From Mesorhizobium waimense (GTDB taxonomy: Bacteria > Pseudomonadota > Alphaproteobacteria > Rhizobiales > Rhizobiaceae), in the NCBI RefSeq assembly GCF_003601975.1, contig NZ_QZWZ01000010.1, positions 124,001 through 188,000 on the forward strand: a stretch of DNA of 64,000 bases, in the 5' to 3' direction. The notes under the pieces were generated by a model that saw nothing but the letters and a program-made list of their open reading frames with translations, was not told the DNA's origin and searched no databases. The translations under genes and the position numbers were made by a program. Positions within the stretch are counted from its first letter, which is position 1. Each line of letters starts with the position of its first letter. Of this stretch, positions 44,530-55,068 are shown one piece after another.

Positions 44530-45726
44530 ATGGACTCCTACCGCAACTCCGATCCCCGGCCCCCGATCATGCAGGGCTCGCCGCCAGCCATGGTGCCGCC
44601 GCGGCTCGATTGGGACCGAGGCCCTTGGAACCGCTGGGCATTCCAGCACATCCGCGAGTTCCTGCCGACCGCCGAGGTTTGGCGCGGGCACGGCCATCGC
44701 CGCCGGCTCGAACTGGCCGAGGTCGATCTCGACGCGCTGCCGGTGGAGGACAGCACAGGCTCGGCAACGACACTCGCCGGGCTGCTCGACGAGACCTATA
44801 CGGACGGTTTCCTTGTGCTCAAGGACGGCAGAATAGCCTATGAGCGCTATTTCAACGGCATGGACGAGCGCACGCTGCATCTGTCGCAGTCGATGGCGAA
44901 GTCGGTGACCGCCTCGGTGTTCGGCATACTGGCTGGACGCGGCCTGATCGACCCGGCGCTGCCGGTGACGACCTATCTGCCGGAGCTCGGGTCCACCGGC
45001 TGGGCGGGCGCCAGCGTGCAGCATGTGCTCGACATGACTACCGGCGTGCGCTTTTCCGAAGAATACACCGATCCCTATTCCGAGATCGGCCAGGTCGATG
45101 TCGCCACCGGCTGGAAACCGGTGCCGCCCGACAGCGACCCGGCGTTCCAATGGCCGTCGCATATGTTCGAGCTGATCCTAGGACTGAAGGAGAAGACCCG
45201 ACCGCACGGCGAGGCCTTCGAGTACCGCTCGATCGAGACCGATGTGCTCGCCTTCATCATGGAGCGGGTGACCGGCAAGCGGCTGCCGCAACTGGTTTCC
45301 GAAGAGCTTTGGCAAAAGCTCGGCGCGGACGAAAGCGCCTGCTTCACCGTCGATAGTGCGGGTTACGCCGTGGCCGACGGCGGCTTCAATGCGACGCTGC
45401 GCGACTATGGCCGCTTCGGCCAGCTGATCCTCGACAATGGCGGCGGCGTGGTGCCGGCCGACTGGATCGAGGCGACGCGCAATGGCAAGCATGCGCCCGA
45501 CTTCAATCCCAGCCTGCCGGACGGCAGCTATCGCAACCAGTTCTGGATCGAGGATCCGCGCTCGCGCGCGCTGATGTGCCGGGGCGTGTTCGGGCAGATG
45601 ATCCACATCGACTGGGACACGAGGATGGTGGTGGTGAAGCTTTCGACCTATCCGGATTTCACCAACATCGCCTATTCGGTGGCGACGCTGAAGGCCGTGC
45701 ACGCCATCGCCGCGGCGCTCGCCTGA
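44530..45726 (+). CDS. NylB/beta-lactamase-fold serine hydrolase 1
   Basis: A 398-residue class C beta-lactamase-fold hydrolase. The nucleophile motif is Ser121-Met-Ala-Lys124 (LSQSMAKSVTA) and the second motif YRSIETD (Tyr then Ser). The overall sequence resembles 6-aminohexanoate-dimer hydrolase (NylB) and its esterase relatives, which cleave linear amides or esters. No signal peptide is seen. The start (44530) follows AGGA; a longer opening at 44473 would overlap the terminator. A paralogue follows at once. Confidence 0.85.
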   Translation: MDSYRNSDPRPPIMQGSPPAMVPPRLDWDRGPWNRWAFQHIREFLPTAEVWRGHGHRRRLELAEVDLDALPVEDSTGSATTLAGLLDETYTDGFLVLKDGRIAYERYFNGMDERTLHLSQSMAKSVTASVFGILAGRGLIDPALPVTTYLPELGSTGWAGASVQHVLDMTTGVRFSEEYTDPYSEIGQVDVATGWKPVPPDSDPAFQWPSHMFELILGLKEKTRPHGEAFEYRSIETDVLAFIMERVTGKRLPQLVSEELWQKLGADESACFTVDSAGYAVADGGFNATLRDYGRFGQLILDNGGGVVPADWIEATRNGKHAPDFNPSLPDGSYRNQFWIEDPRSRALMCRGVFGQMIHIDWDTRMVVVKLSTYPDFTNIAYSVATLKAVHAIAAALA

Positions 45727-45759
45727 ATCTCCAGGAAAAAAGATCCGGAAGGATATGCC

Positions 45760-46938
45760 ATGACCGGCAAGACCGCGTTCGAGACCAGATGTGGCTTTGC
45801 CCGCAGTGCGGTGCTGCTTTCGAACTGGCGCGAAAACCCGTTCAATCGCTGGTCGTTCCAGAATGTCGGCGAGCTGGTGCCAAGCGCGCCTGTCGCGGCG
45901 TCAGGCGGCACAGAGCCGCCTCGGCAAGAACTCGGAAGCCTGCTTGGCGAAAAAGTCAGCCTGGCGAGCGGGCCGGAAACCGTGGCGTCCTTCCTCGCGC
46001 GTTCCGACACCGACGCGCTGACGATCATGAAGGCCGGTACGATCGTTGGCGACTGGTTCGCGCCCCATATGGATTTCGGCGGACGCCACATCATCTTCTC
46101 GATCAGCAAGTCCTTCACCGCCATTCTCGCCGGCATATTGGAAGGCGAGGGGATTTTCGACCCGGAAGCGCCTGTCATCAGCTACGTTCCGGAAGCTAGG
46201 GGTTCCGCCTATGGCGATGCGAGCATCCGGCATGTGCTCGACATGAGCGTCAGCCTTGACTTCGAAGAGGCCTATCTCGATCCTGAAAGTGCCTTTGCCC
46301 GCTATCGCCGCGCCACGCTGTGGAACCCGGGCGGCGGCACCGAAAGCCTGCGCGAATTCATCCTGACGCTGCAGCGGCTGGCCGAGCCGCATGGCCAGAC
46401 CTTCCGCTATCGCTCGCCCAATTCCGATCTGCTTGGCATGCTGGTCGAGCGCGCCTCCGGCAAGCGACTGACAGATCTGCTGCGCGAGAAATTGTGGCTG
46501 CCGCTCGGTGCTGCGAGCGAAGCTTCGATTACGGTCGACATGGAAGGCACGGCGCGCACGGCCGGTGGTATTTCGGTGACGCCGCGCGATCTGGCGCGTG
46601 TCGGCGAGATGATGCGGCAGGGCGGCACGGCCAATGGCCGCCGTGTCGTGCCGGAGGCCTGGGTGCGCGACACGGTCGAAACAGGCGGCAGTTCCGAAGC
46701 CTGGCAGCGCGGCACGATGGCCTTCCTGTTTCCCGAAGGACGCTACCGCAACAAATGGTACCAGACGGGGGCGCAAAGCGGCGCCTTCTGCGGCATCGGC
46801 ATCCATGGCCAGTGGCTGTACGTCAATCCGAAAGCAGAAGTGGTGATCGCCAAGATGTCGTCGCAGCCGGTGCCGGTCGACGACCAGCTCGATGTCGAGG
46901 CGGCCGCCTTTTTCGAGGCGCTCAGCCGGATGGTCTGA
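45760..46938 (+). CDS. NylB/beta-lactamase-fold serine hydrolase 2
   Basis: A 392-residue paralogue of the preceding gene, with the nucleophile motif Ser114-Ile-Ser-Lys117 (IFSISKSFTA) and the YRSPNSD motif. The proteins share layout (WRENPFNRWSFQN versus RGPWNRWAFQH near the N-terminus) but are well diverged, so this is an old duplication. It begins after GGAAGGATATGCC, 33 bp after the first hydrolase, in one operon. No signal peptide is seen, so it is probably cytoplasmic and acts on imported substrate. Confidence 0.84.
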   Translation: MTGKTAFETRCGFARSAVLLSNWRENPFNRWSFQNVGELVPSAPVAASGGTEPPRQELGSLLGEKVSLASGPETVASFLARSDTDALTIMKAGTIVGDWFAPHMDFGGRHIIFSISKSFTAILAGILEGEGIFDPEAPVISYVPEARGSAYGDASIRHVLDMSVSLDFEEAYLDPESAFARYRRATLWNPGGGTESLREFILTLQRLAEPHGQTFRYRSPNSDLLGMLVERASGKRLTDLLREKLWLPLGAASEASITVDMEGTARTAGGISVTPRDLARVGEMMRQGGTANGRRVVPEAWVRDTVETGGSSEAWQRGTMAFLFPEGRYRNKWYQTGAQSGAFCGIGIHGQWLYVNPKAEVVIAKMSSQPVPVDDQLDVEAAAFFEALSRMV

Positions 46939-47064
46939 GGCGTTCCGCGCCCGCCCGCGGTACGCTTTCCTGTGGACCCGCTGGTTGGCTGAAAACAGCG
47001 CGGTTGGCGGCGTGGACATCCCGGCCTATGGTCGCCGCTCTTTTCGACAAAGCATGAGACCAGC

Positions 47065-49383
47065 ATGGCATCCGACATCAAGCGCATCGCGGCGATCATC
47101 GCGGCCGAGATCGGCGCGCGGCCCGAACAGGCCGCGGCGGCGATCGGCCTGCTGGACGAGGGTGCAACGGTGCCGTTCGTGGCGCGCTATCGCAAGGAGG
47201 TCACCGGCGGGCTCGACGATACGCAGTTGCGCGACCTTGCCGAGCGACTGGCCTATCTGCGCGAGCTCGACGCGCGCCGCGACACCATCCTTGGCTCCAT
47301 TCGCGAGCAGGGCAAGCTGACCGAGGAGCTTGAACAGAAGATCGCGGCCGCCGCCACAAAGGCTGAGCTCGAAGACATCTACCTGCCTTACAAGCCGAAG
47401 CGGCGGACCAAGGCCGAGATCGCCAGGGAGCGCGGGCTGGGGCCGCTGGCCGAAGCCATTCTTGCCGACCGCTCGGCGGAGCCTGCCGAATTGGCGCTCG
47501 CCTATGTCACCGAAGACGTGGCGGACGCCAAGGCGGCGCTCGATGGCGCGCGTGACATCCTGTCGGAGCAGTTTGCCGAGAATGCCGATCTAGTTGGCAA
47601 GCTGCGGAGCTACATGAAGGAGCGGGCCTTCCTGCGGGCCAGGGTCGTCGATGGCAAGCAGGAGGCCGGCGCGAAATTCTCCGACTATTTCGATCATGTC
47701 GAGCGCTGGGCGAACGTGCCCAGCCATCGTGCGCTGGCGATGCTACGTGGCCGCAACGAGGAGGTGTTGTCGCTCGACATCGAGGTCGACGCCGACGACG
47801 CCTCGCCGGTGAAACCGGTCGAGCGGATGATCGCCAATGCCTATACCATCGGCGGCAGCCTGCCGGGCGATCGCTGGCTGATGGAGGTTGCCGGCTGGAC
47901 CTGGCGGATAAAACTGTCGCTGCACCTGACGCTCGATCTGATGCGAGACCTGCGCGAGCGGGCCGAGGAAGAGGCGATCCACGTCTTTGCCCGCAATCTG
48001 AAGGATTTGCTGCTTGCAGCCCCGGCCGGGTCGCGGCCGACGATGGGGCTCGATCCGGGTATCCGCACCGGCGTCAAGGTGGCGGTGGTCGACGGTACCG
48101 GCAAGCTGGTGGCGACGACGACGGTCTATCCGTTCCCGCCCAGGAACGATGTGCGCGGCACGCAGGCCGAGCTGGCGAAGCTCGTCCGCCTGCACAAGGT
48201 CGAGCTGATTTCGATCGGCAACGGCACCGGCAGCCGCGAGACGGAAAAGCTTGTGGCCGACATGTTGTCCGATATGCCAACGGATGGCCCGCAGCCACTC
48301 AAGGTGATCGTCAGCGAGGCGGGCGCCTCGGTCTATTCCGCGTCGGCAACGGCAGCGGCGGAGTTTCCCGGCCTCGACGTGTCGCTGCGTGGTGCAGTGT
48401 CGATCGCGCGGCGCCTGCAGGATCCGCTGGCCGAACTGGTCAAGATCGAGCCGAAGTCGATCGGCGTCGGCCAGTACCAGCACGATGTCGACCAGTACCG
48501 GCTCGGCCGCTCGCTGGAAGCGGTGGTCGAGGACGCGGTCAATGCCGTCGGCGTCGATCTCAACACGGCATCGGCGCCGCTCTTGGCGAGGGTTTCCGGC
48601 CTTGGCGCGTCGCTTGCCGACGCCATCGTAGCGCATCGCGATGCGGCCGGCCCGTTCGCCAGCCGGAAGGATCTGCTCAAAGTCTCCCGCCTTGGACCGC
48701 GCGCATTCGAGCAATGCGCCGGCTTCCTGCGCATCCCGAACGGCCTGGAGCCGCTCGATGCTTCCTCCGTGCATCCCGAAGCCTATGGCGTGGCCAAGAA
48801 GATCGTCGCCGCCTGCGGTCGCGACCTGCGCTCGCTGATGGGCGACAGTGCTGCGCTCAAGGCGCTCGACCCGCGCGTCTTCGTCGACGAGCGGTTCGGC
48901 CTGCCGACGGTGCGCGACATATTGGCGGAATTGGAAAAGCCCGGTCGCGATCCGCGCCCCGGTTTCAAGACCGCGACCTTCGCCGACGGTATCGACGACA
49001 TCAAGGATCTGAAGCCCGGCATGCTGCTCGAAGGCACCGTCACCAATGTCGCCGCCTTCGGCGCTTTCGTCGATATCGGCGTGCATCAGGACGGCTTGGT
49101 GCACGTCTCGCAACTGGCCGACCGTTTCGTCAAGGATGCGCATGAGGTGGTCAAGGCCGGCGACGTGGTGAAGGTGCGCGTCGTCGACGTCGACATCAAG
49201 CGCAAGCGCATTGCTCTCTCCATGCGCAAGGACGGTGACGGTGGCGCCTCCCGCAGCGGGCCGCGAGACAATGGCGGCGGCAAGCCGACGCCGCGTTCGC
49301 CGGCACCGCAGCGCCAGCCGGAACGACCGGCCCAGCAGGGCGCGTTCGGCGCAGCCTTGTCCGAGGCGTTGAAGCGGAAGTAG
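47065..49383 (+). CDS. tex: Tex-type RNA-binding transcription accessory protein
   Basis: A 772-residue Tex protein: N-terminal helical domain with [20 protein letters not shown] and [17 protein letters not shown], a YqgF-like domain ([16 protein letters not shown], about 331-346), helix-hairpin-helix motifs ([20 protein letters not shown]), and a C-terminal S1 RNA-binding domain from about residue 652 ([20 protein letters not shown]). Tex affects transcription of long or toxic genes and RNA metabolism. It stands alone, convergent with the LysR gene; the preceding 126 bp (46939-47064) is non-coding. Confidence 0.96.
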   Translation: MASDIKRIAAIIAAEIGARPEQAAAAIGLLDEGATVPFVARYRKEVTGGLDDTQLRDLAERLAYLRELDARRDTILGSIREQGKLTEELEQKIAAAATKAELEDIYLPYKPKRRTKAEIARERGLGPLAEAILADRSAEPAELALAYVTEDVADAKAALDGARDILSEQFAENADLVGKLRSYMKERAFLRARVVDGKQEAGAKFSDYFDHVERWANVPSHRALAMLRGRNEEVLSLDIEVDADDASPVKPVERMIANAYTIGGSLPGDRWLMEVAGWTWRIKLSLHLTLDLMRDLRERAEEEAIHVFARNLKDLLLAAPAGSRPTMGLDPGIRTGVKVAVVDGTGKLVATTTVYPFPPRNDVRGTQAELAKLVRLHKVELISIGNGTGSRETEKLVADMLSDMPTDGPQPLKVIVSEAGASVYSASATAAAEFPGLDVSLRGAVSIARRLQDPLAELVKIEPKSIGVGQYQHDVDQYRLGRSLEAVVEDAVNAVGVDLNTASAPLLARVSGLGASLADAIVAHRDAAGPFASRKDLLKVSRLGPRAFEQCAGFLRIPNGLEPLDASSVHPEAYGVAKKIVAACGRDLRSLMGDSAALKALDPRVFVDERFGLPTVRDILAELEKPGRDPRPGFKTATFADGIDDIKDLKPGMLLEGTVTNVAAFGAFVDIGVHQDGLVHVSQLADRFVKDAHEVVKAGDVVKVRVVDVDIKRKRIALSMRKDGDGGASRSGPRDNGGGKPTPRSPAPQRQPERPAQQGAFGAALSEALKRK

Positions 49384-50280
49384 CTATCTCTCCACCGGCA
49401 GATGGCCCAGCAGCCAGTCGCGGAAACTGGCGACGGGCGGATGGCTGCGCTTGTCGTGCGGTACGACCAGATAATAGGCGCTGCGGCTCTGCATTGGTCG
49501 ACCCGGGGCCGGCACGAGCTGGCCGCGCTGCAATTCGACCGCAATCAGGATCTGCGGCAGCAGCGCTACGCCAAGCCCGGCCATGCAGGCCTGGGCGGCG
49601 GTGCCGAATTGTTCGAACTGCATGCCCGGTCCGGTCGGCGCGCTCAAACCTTGGTGCTCGAACCATTCGGTCCAGGCGCCGGGACGGGTTGCCATATGCA
49701 GCAGCGGCAGGCGGCCGATACCGGCTGCAGTCGCGATCTCGCGCCCAGCCAGGAATTCGGGCGACGCGACCGGCGCCACCGTCTCGCGCATCAGCAGCGT
49801 GGAGTCGGCCTCCGGCCAGTCGGGCAGGCCGTAATGGATGGCGGCATCCAGCCTTTCCCGGGCGAAGTCGAAACGGCCGATGCGGGTAACGAAGTTGATG
49901 GTGATGTCGGGGTTGTTTTCGACGAAATCCGGGATCAGCGGCATCAGCCAGCGGGTGCCGAAGGTCGGCAGGATCGCCAGGTTCAGGATACCAATATGCC
50001 GATTGCTCATCAATCCAAGGGCCGCATCGCGCAACTGGCCAAGCGCGGAGCGCACCGCTTCGGCATAGATTTCGCCCGCTGTCGACAGCCGGACATTGCG
50101 GCTGTCACGCTCGAACAACCGGCGGCCGAACTGTTCTTCCAGAAGCCCTATCTGCCGGCTGACGGCGCCCTGGGTCAGATCGAGCTCGCGGGCGGCAGCG
50201 GTGAAAGAACCGAGGCGCGCCACCGCCTCGAAGGCGGCAAGGGCGCTTATGTTGGGCAAAAGGCGACGCTGGACGTTCAT
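49384..50280 (-). CDS. LysR-type regulator divergent from gcdH (GcdR-like)
   Basis: A 298-residue LysR regulator with N-terminal winged helix (LAAFEAVARLGSFTAAAREL, DLTQGAVSRQIGLLEEQFGR) and a periplasmic-binding-like effector domain, in the GcvA-like subgroup. It faces glutaryl-CoA dehydrogenase across 110 bp containing a T-N11-A dyad. LysR genes in this position (GcdR) activate gcdH in response to glutarate. The start is ATG at 50280; the frame continues two codons to a TTG. Confidence 0.88.
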   Translation of the reverse strand: MNVQRRLLPNISALAAFEAVARLGSFTAAARELDLTQGAVSRQIGLLEEQFGRRLFERDSRNVRLSTAGEIYAEAVRSALGQLRDAALGLMSNRHIGILNLAILPTFGTRWLMPLIPDFVENNPDITINFVTRIGRFDFARERLDAAIHYGLPDWPEADSTLLMRETVAPVASPEFLAGREIATAAGIGRLPLLHMATRPGAWTEWFEHQGLSAPTGPGMQFEQFGTAAQACMAGLGVALLPQILIAVELQRGQLVPAPGRPMQSRSAYYLVVPHDKRSHPPVASFRDWLLGHLPVER

Positions 50281-50316
50281 GATCAATTACTAACGCTCAT
50301 TGATCGGTGATGCAAT
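50281..50316. promoter_or_regulatory. Candidate LysR box between gcdR-like gene and gcdH
   Basis: GATCAAT (50281-50287) and ATTGATC (50299-50305) are perfect inverted repeats with an 11-base spacer, matching the T-N11-A LysR-type site. A second dyad ATTG-N10-CAAT (50299-50316) shares its arm. The site abuts the regulator ATG and lies 86 bp before the gcdH ATG, as expected for autoregulation plus activation. Confidence 0.6.
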
Positions 50317-50390
50317 TTCGTTTGATTTTTTCGAGGCGGAGGCGGATAAGCCGGGCACTTCAAGATTTTCGTTTGGGAGAGACCGAGGCC

Positions 50391-51581
50391 ATGGCTGCCG
50401 ACAAGAACGCGTTCGTCTGGGAAGACCCTTTCCTGATCGAGAACCAGCTTTCGGAAGACGAGCGCATGGTGCGCGACGGTGCGGCGGCATTTGCCGCCGA
50501 CAAGCTGGCGCCGCGGATCGAGGAGGCCTACCTCGAGGAAAAGACCGATGCCGGCATCTTCCGCGAGATGGGCGAGGCCGGTCTGCTCGGCATCACCATC
50601 CCCGAAGAATATGGCGGCCTCGGCGCCAACTATGTCACCTACGGTCTGGTGGCGCGTGAAGTAGAGCGTGTCGACTCCGGCTACCGCTCGATGATGAGCG
50701 TGCAGTCGTCGCTGGTCATGTATCCGATCCATGCCTATGGCTCGGAGGCACAGCGCAAGAAATACCTGCCGAAGTTGGCCTCGGGCGAATGGATCGGCTG
50801 CTTTGGCCTGACCGAGCCGGATGCCGGTTCCGATCCGGGCGGCATGAAGACGCGCGCCGAAAAGACCGCGAACGGCTACAAGCTCTCCGGCTCGAAGATG
50901 TGGATTTCCAACGCGCCGATCGCCGACGTCTTCGTCGTCTGGGCGAAATCGTCAGCGCATAACAATGAGATCCGTGGCTTCGTGCTGGAAAAGGGCATGA
51001 AGGGGCTTTCGGCACCGAAGATCGGCGGCAAGCTCAGCCTGCGCGCTTCGATCACCGGCGAAGTGGTGATGGAAGGCGTCGAGGTTGGCGAAGACGCACT
51101 GCTGCCCAACGTTTCGGGGCTCAAGGGACCCTTCGGCTGCCTCAACCGGGCGCGCTACGGCATTTCCTGGGGTGCGATGGGCGCGGCCGAGGATTGCTGG
51201 CACCGGGCTCGGCAATACGGCCTCGACCGCAAGCAGTTCGGCAAGCCGCTGGCCGGCACACAGTTGTTCCAGAAAAAGCTCGCCGACATGCAGACCGAAA
51301 TTGCGCTCGGCTTGCAGGGCTCGCTGCGCGTCGGGCGGCTGATGGACGAGGGAAAGATGGCGCCCGAGATGATCTCGATCGTCAAGCGCAACAATTGCGG
51401 CAAGGCGCTCGATATCGCCCGCCAGGCCCGCGACATGCATGGCGGCAACGGTATCCAGATCGGCTACCACGTCATGCGCCACGCGCAGAACCTGGAGACG
51501 GTCAACACCTATGAAGGCACGCATGACGTGCATGCGCTGATCCTCGGAAGGGCGCAGACGGGGATCCAGGCGTTTTTCTAA
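50391..51581 (+). CDS. gcdH: Glutaryl-CoA dehydrogenase
   Basis: A 396-residue acyl-CoA dehydrogenase that oxidises and decarboxylates glutaryl-CoA to crotonyl-CoA in lysine and tryptophan degradation. It shows [20 protein letters not shown] and [18 protein letters not shown] (FAD-binding region) and the GcdH-typical C-terminal [20 protein letters not shown] containing the catalytic base Glu. The start [13 protein letters not shown] (50391) fits the family length; the longer opening is out of the conserved region. Confidence 0.95.
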   Translation: MAADKNAFVWEDPFLIENQLSEDERMVRDGAAAFAADKLAPRIEEAYLEEKTDAGIFREMGEAGLLGITIPEEYGGLGANYVTYGLVAREVERVDSGYRSMMSVQSSLVMYPIHAYGSEAQRKKYLPKLASGEWIGCFGLTEPDAGSDPGGMKTRAEKTANGYKLSGSKMWISNAPIADVFVVWAKSSAHNNEIRGFVLEKGMKGLSAPKIGGKLSLRASITGEVVMEGVEVGEDALLPNVSGLKGPFGCLNRARYGISWGAMGAAEDCWHRARQYGLDRKQFGKPLAGTQLFQKKLADMQTEIALGLQGSLRVGRLMDEGKMAPEMISIVKRNNCGKALDIARQARDMHGGNGIQIGYHVMRHAQNLETVNTYEGTHDVHALILGRAQTGIQAFF

Positions 51582-51702
51582 GCGAGCGCAGCCGGCAATG
51601 CTGCTTAAATTAGGTGCAGCGCAACATCTCTGCTTGGAGAATGCCCAGCACTTGTGTCAGGGTTCGGCGAATTCGTTTTGAAACGCCGATCTCCGGGGCA
51701 CC

Positions 51703-54700
51703 ATGGCAATTCTGGCAGCCGTCTACCACCTGACCCACTACAAATACGACCGGCCTGTGGTTCTCGGCCCTCAGGTGATCAGGCTGCAGCCGGCGCCGCA
51801 TTCCCGCACCAAGGTGCTCAGCCATTCGCTGAAGGTCGAGCCCAAGAACCACTTCGTCAATCTGCAGCAGGATCCCTACGGCAATTTCCTCGCCCGTTTC
51901 GTCTTTCCGGAGCCGGTCACGGAGTTGAAGATCGAGGTCGACCTCGTCGCCGACATGACGGTTTACAATCCGTTCGATTTCTTCGTCGAGCCCTCGGTCG
52001 AGACGTTTCCGTTCGAATACCCGGAAGAGATCAGGGACGATCTCGCCATCTACCGGACACCGGAGCCGGCCGGACCGTTGCTGTCCGCCTTCCTCGGGAC
52101 AATCGATCGCAGCGCCAAAAACACCGTCGATTTCCTCGTCGACCTCAATGCGCGGCTGCAGCGCGAGATCGCCTACATCGTGCGCATGGAAACCGGCGTC
52201 TTCTCGCCCGAGGAGACGCTGGCCGCCGCCAAGGGATCGTGCCGGGATTCGAGCTGGCTGCTGGTGCAGATCCTGCGCAACCTCGGCATCGCCGCGCGTT
52301 TCGTCTCCGGCTATTTGGTCCAGCTCAGGCCCGATCTGGTCGCGCTTGACGGACCGCCGGGCACGGCGGTCGATTTCACCGATCTGCATGCCTGGTGCGA
52401 GGTCTATATTCCGGGCGCCGGCTGGATCGGCTTCGACCCGACCTCGGGCCTGCTCACCGGCGAAAGCCATGTGCCGCTGGCGGCGACGCCGCATTTCCGC
52501 AATGCCGCCCCCATCTCCGGCATGGCGAGCTTCGCCAATGTCGAGTTCGGCTTCGACATGCGGGTCGACCGTATCGCCGAGCATCCGCGCATCACCAGGC
52601 CGTTCTCCGACGAAAGCTGGCAGGCGCTGGATGCGCTGGGCAACGAGGTAGACGCCGCGCTTCAAGCCGGCGATGTCAGGCTGACCATGGGCGGCGAGCC
52701 GACCTTCGTGTCGATCGATGATTTCGAGTCGGCCGAGTGGAACACCGCTGCCGTCGGCCCGACCAAGCGCGAGAAGGCCGATGCGCTGATCCGGAAACTG
52801 CGCGAACGCTTCGCGCCGGGCGGTTTTTTGCACTACGGGCAGGGCAAATGGTATCCGGGCGAGAGCCTGCCGCGCTGGACCTTCTCGCTCTACTGGCGCA
52901 CCGATGGCGAGCCGGTGTGGAGCGACCCGTCGCTGATCGCGCGCGAAAAGAGCGACGCAGATATCGGGCCGCAGCATGCAGAAAGCCTGCTGACGGCGAT
53001 TGCCGGCGAACTCGGCATCGACAAGGAGATGGTCAGCGAAGCCTATGAGGATCCGGCCGAATGGCTGCTCAAGGAAGGCAAGCTGCCCGACAATGTCGAC
53101 CCGTCCAACTCGAAGCTGGAAGACCCGGAAGAGCGCAGCCGCATGGCAAAAGTGTTCGAGCGCGGGCTGACCAAACCGTCGGGTTACGTGCTGCCGGTAC
53201 AGCGCTGGAACAGCCAGGCATCGGAGCCGCGCTGGCGCTCCGAGAAATGGAAGACACGGCGCGGCCGCCTGTTCCTGGTGCCGGGCGATTCACCGGTCGG
53301 CTACCGTCTGCCACTCGGCACGCTGCCCTATGTGCCGCCGGCGCAATTCCCCTACATCGTGCCGGTCGATCCGTCGCTGCCGCGCGGGCCGCTGCCGGCG
53401 CGCGAAGCCATCTTGCCCGCAGCGTCGCCGGGCGAGCTTGAAGGCGCCGACGAAATGGCGCGTCGCCAGCAAGCAGTGTCATTCACGGCCACGACCGGTC
53501 AGCAGGACCGGGTCGAGCAGGAGATCACCGAAATCGGCGGCGCGGTGCGCACAGCACTTTCGGTCGAGTCGCGTGACGGGCGGCTCTGCGTGTTCATGCC
53601 GCCGGTCGAGGCGCTGGAAGATTATCTTGAACTGGTAGCGGCGGCCGAAAATGCGGCCAAGGCGATCGGCCTGCCTGTGCATATCGAGGGTTATGGCCCA
53701 CCGCACGACCCGCGCCTCAATGTCATCCGCGTGGCTCCCGATCCCGGCGTCATCGAAGTCAACATCCACCCGGCTGCGAACTGGCAGGATTGCGTGGCGA
53801 CGACGACGGCGATCTACGAGGAGGCGCGGCAGACGCGGCTTGGCGCCGACAAATTCATGATCGACGGCCGCCATACCGGCACCGGCGGCGGCAACCATGT
53901 CGTGGTCGGCGGCGCGACTCCCGACGACAGCCCGTTCCTGCGCCGCCCCGATTTGCTGAAGAGCTTGGTGCTGCAATGGCAGCGCCACCCGTCGCTCTCC
54001 TATCTGTTTTCGGGCCTGTTCATTGGCCCGACCAGCCAGGCGCCGCGCTTCGACGAGGCGCGCCACGATTCGCTCTACGAGCTCGAGATCGCGATGGCGC
54101 AGGTGCCGCACCCGGACAAGGGCGCGTCACCCTTGCCGTGGCTGGTCGACAGGCTGTTCCGAAACCTGTTGACCGACGTCACCGGCAACACGCACCGCTC
54201 GGAAATCTGCATCGACAAATTGTTTTCGCCGGATGGGCCGACCGGCCGACTCGGCCTGGTCGAATTCCGTGGCTTCGAGATGCCGCCCAATGCACGTATG
54301 AGCCTGGCGCAGCAGCTCTTGGTCCGCGCGATTATCGCGCGGACCTGGAAGAACCCGCTCGACGGCCGCTTCGTGCGCTGGGGAACGTCGCTGCACGATC
54401 GCTTCATGCTGCCGCATCATGTCTGGGCGGATTTCCTTGACGTGCTCGACGATCTCAAGCTGAACGGCTTCGAATTCCGCCCCGAATGGTTCAACGCACA
54501 GCTCGAATTCCGTTTTCCGTTCTGCGGCGAGGTCCAGCATGCGGGCATCAAGCTGGAATTGCGGCAAGCACTGGAGCCCTGGCACGTGATGGGCGAGCAG
54601 GGCGCCATCGGCGGCACCGTGCGTTTCGTCGATTCCTCCGTCGAGCGGCTGCAAGTCAAGACCGAAGGCCTCAACCCGGAGCGCCATGCAATCGTCTGCA

Positions 54701-55062
54701 ATGGCCGCATCGTGCCGATGAAGGTCACCGACAACCGTGAGGTCGCGGTGGCCGGCGTCCGCTTCAAGGCCTGGCAGCCGGCTTCGGGCCTGCATCCGGC
54801 GCTGCCGGTCAACACGCCGCTGATCTTCGACATCTATGACCGCTGGTCGGGCCGCGCGGTCGGCGGCTGCGTCTATCATGTCGCGCATCCAGGCGGGCGC
54901 AGCTACGACACCTTCCCGGTCAATGGCAACGAGGCCGAGGCGCGGCGGCTCGCCCGCTTCGAGCCGCGCGGCCATACGCCGTCCGGCTACGCGCTGCACA
55001 ACGAAGAAGCCTCTGAAGATTTCCCGATGACCCTTGACCTCAGGCGGCCACCAAGACTCTGA
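51703..55062 (+). CDS. Transglutaminase-DUF2126 fusion protein
   Basis: A 1,119-residue protein. The N-terminal 290 residues are a transglutaminase-like cysteine peptidase with an intact triad: Cys180 (KGSCRDSSW), His229 (TDLHAWCEV), Asp245 (WIGFDPTSG). The remainder is DUF2126, with [20 protein letters not shown] (about 329), a glycine-rich [13 protein letters not shown], and [23 protein letters not shown]2126 is thought to be related to carboxylate-amine-ligase enzymes. The protein is cytoplasmic, with no signal. It starts a three-gene unit with the ATP-grasp/alpha-E gene 7 bp downstream. The exact reaction is unknown. Confidence 0.87.
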   Translation: MAILAAVYHLTHYKYDRPVVLGPQVIRLQPAPHSRTKVLSHSLKVEPKNHFVNLQQDPYGNFLARFVFPEPVTELKIEVDLVADMTVYNPFDFFVEPSVETFPFEYPEEIRDDLAIYRTPEPAGPLLSAFLGTIDRSAKNTVDFLVDLNARLQREIAYIVRMETGVFSPEETLAAAKGSCRDSSWLLVQILRNLGIAARFVSGYLVQLRPDLVALDGPPGTAVDFTDLHAWCEVYIPGAGWIGFDPTSGLLTGESHVPLAATPHFRNAAPISGMASFANVEFGFDMRVDRIAEHPRITRPFSDESWQALDALGNEVDAALQAGDVRLTMGGEPTFVSIDDFESAEWNTAAVGPTKREKADALIRKLRERFAPGGFLHYGQGKWYPGESLPRWTFSLYWRTDGEPVWSDPSLIAREKSDADIGPQHAESLLTAIAGELGIDKEMVSEAYEDPAEWLLKEGKLPDNVDPSNSKLEDPEERSRMAKVFERGLTKPSGYVLPVQRWNSQASEPRWRSEKWKTRRGRLFLVPGDSPVGYRLPLGTLPYVPPAQFPYIVPVDPSLPRGPLPAREAILPAASPGELEGADEMARRQQAVSFTATTGQQDRVEQEITEIGGAVRTALSVESRDGRLCVFMPPVEALEDYLELVAAAENAAKAIGLPVHIEGYGPPHDPRLNVIRVAPDPGVIEVNIHPAANWQDCVATTTAIYEEARQTRLGADKFMIDGRHTGTGGGNHVVVGGATPDDSPFLRRPDLLKSLVLQWQRHPSLSYLFSGLFIGPTSQAPRFDEARHDSLYELEIAMAQVPHPDKGASPLPWLVDRLFRNLLTDVTGNTHRSEICIDKLFSPDGPTGRLGLVEFRGFEMPPNARMSLAQQLLVRAIIARTWKNPLDGRFVRWGTSLHDRFMLPHHVWADFLDVLDDLKLNGFEFRPEWFNAQLEFRFPFCGEVQHAGIKLELRQALEPWHVMGEQGAIGGTVRFVDSSVERLQVKTEGLNPERHAIVCNGRIVPMKVTDNREVAVAGVRFKAWQPASGLHPALPVNTPLIFDIYDRWSGRAVGGCVYHVAHPGGRSYDTFPVNGNEAEARRLARFEPRGHTPSGYALHNEEASEDFPMTLDLRRPPRL

Positions 55063-55068
55063 TCAACG

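Noticed and set aside
47743-49143. Long minus-strand frame inside tex
   Set aside because: It is antisense to the conserved YqgF and S1 domains of Tex and shows no domain of its own.
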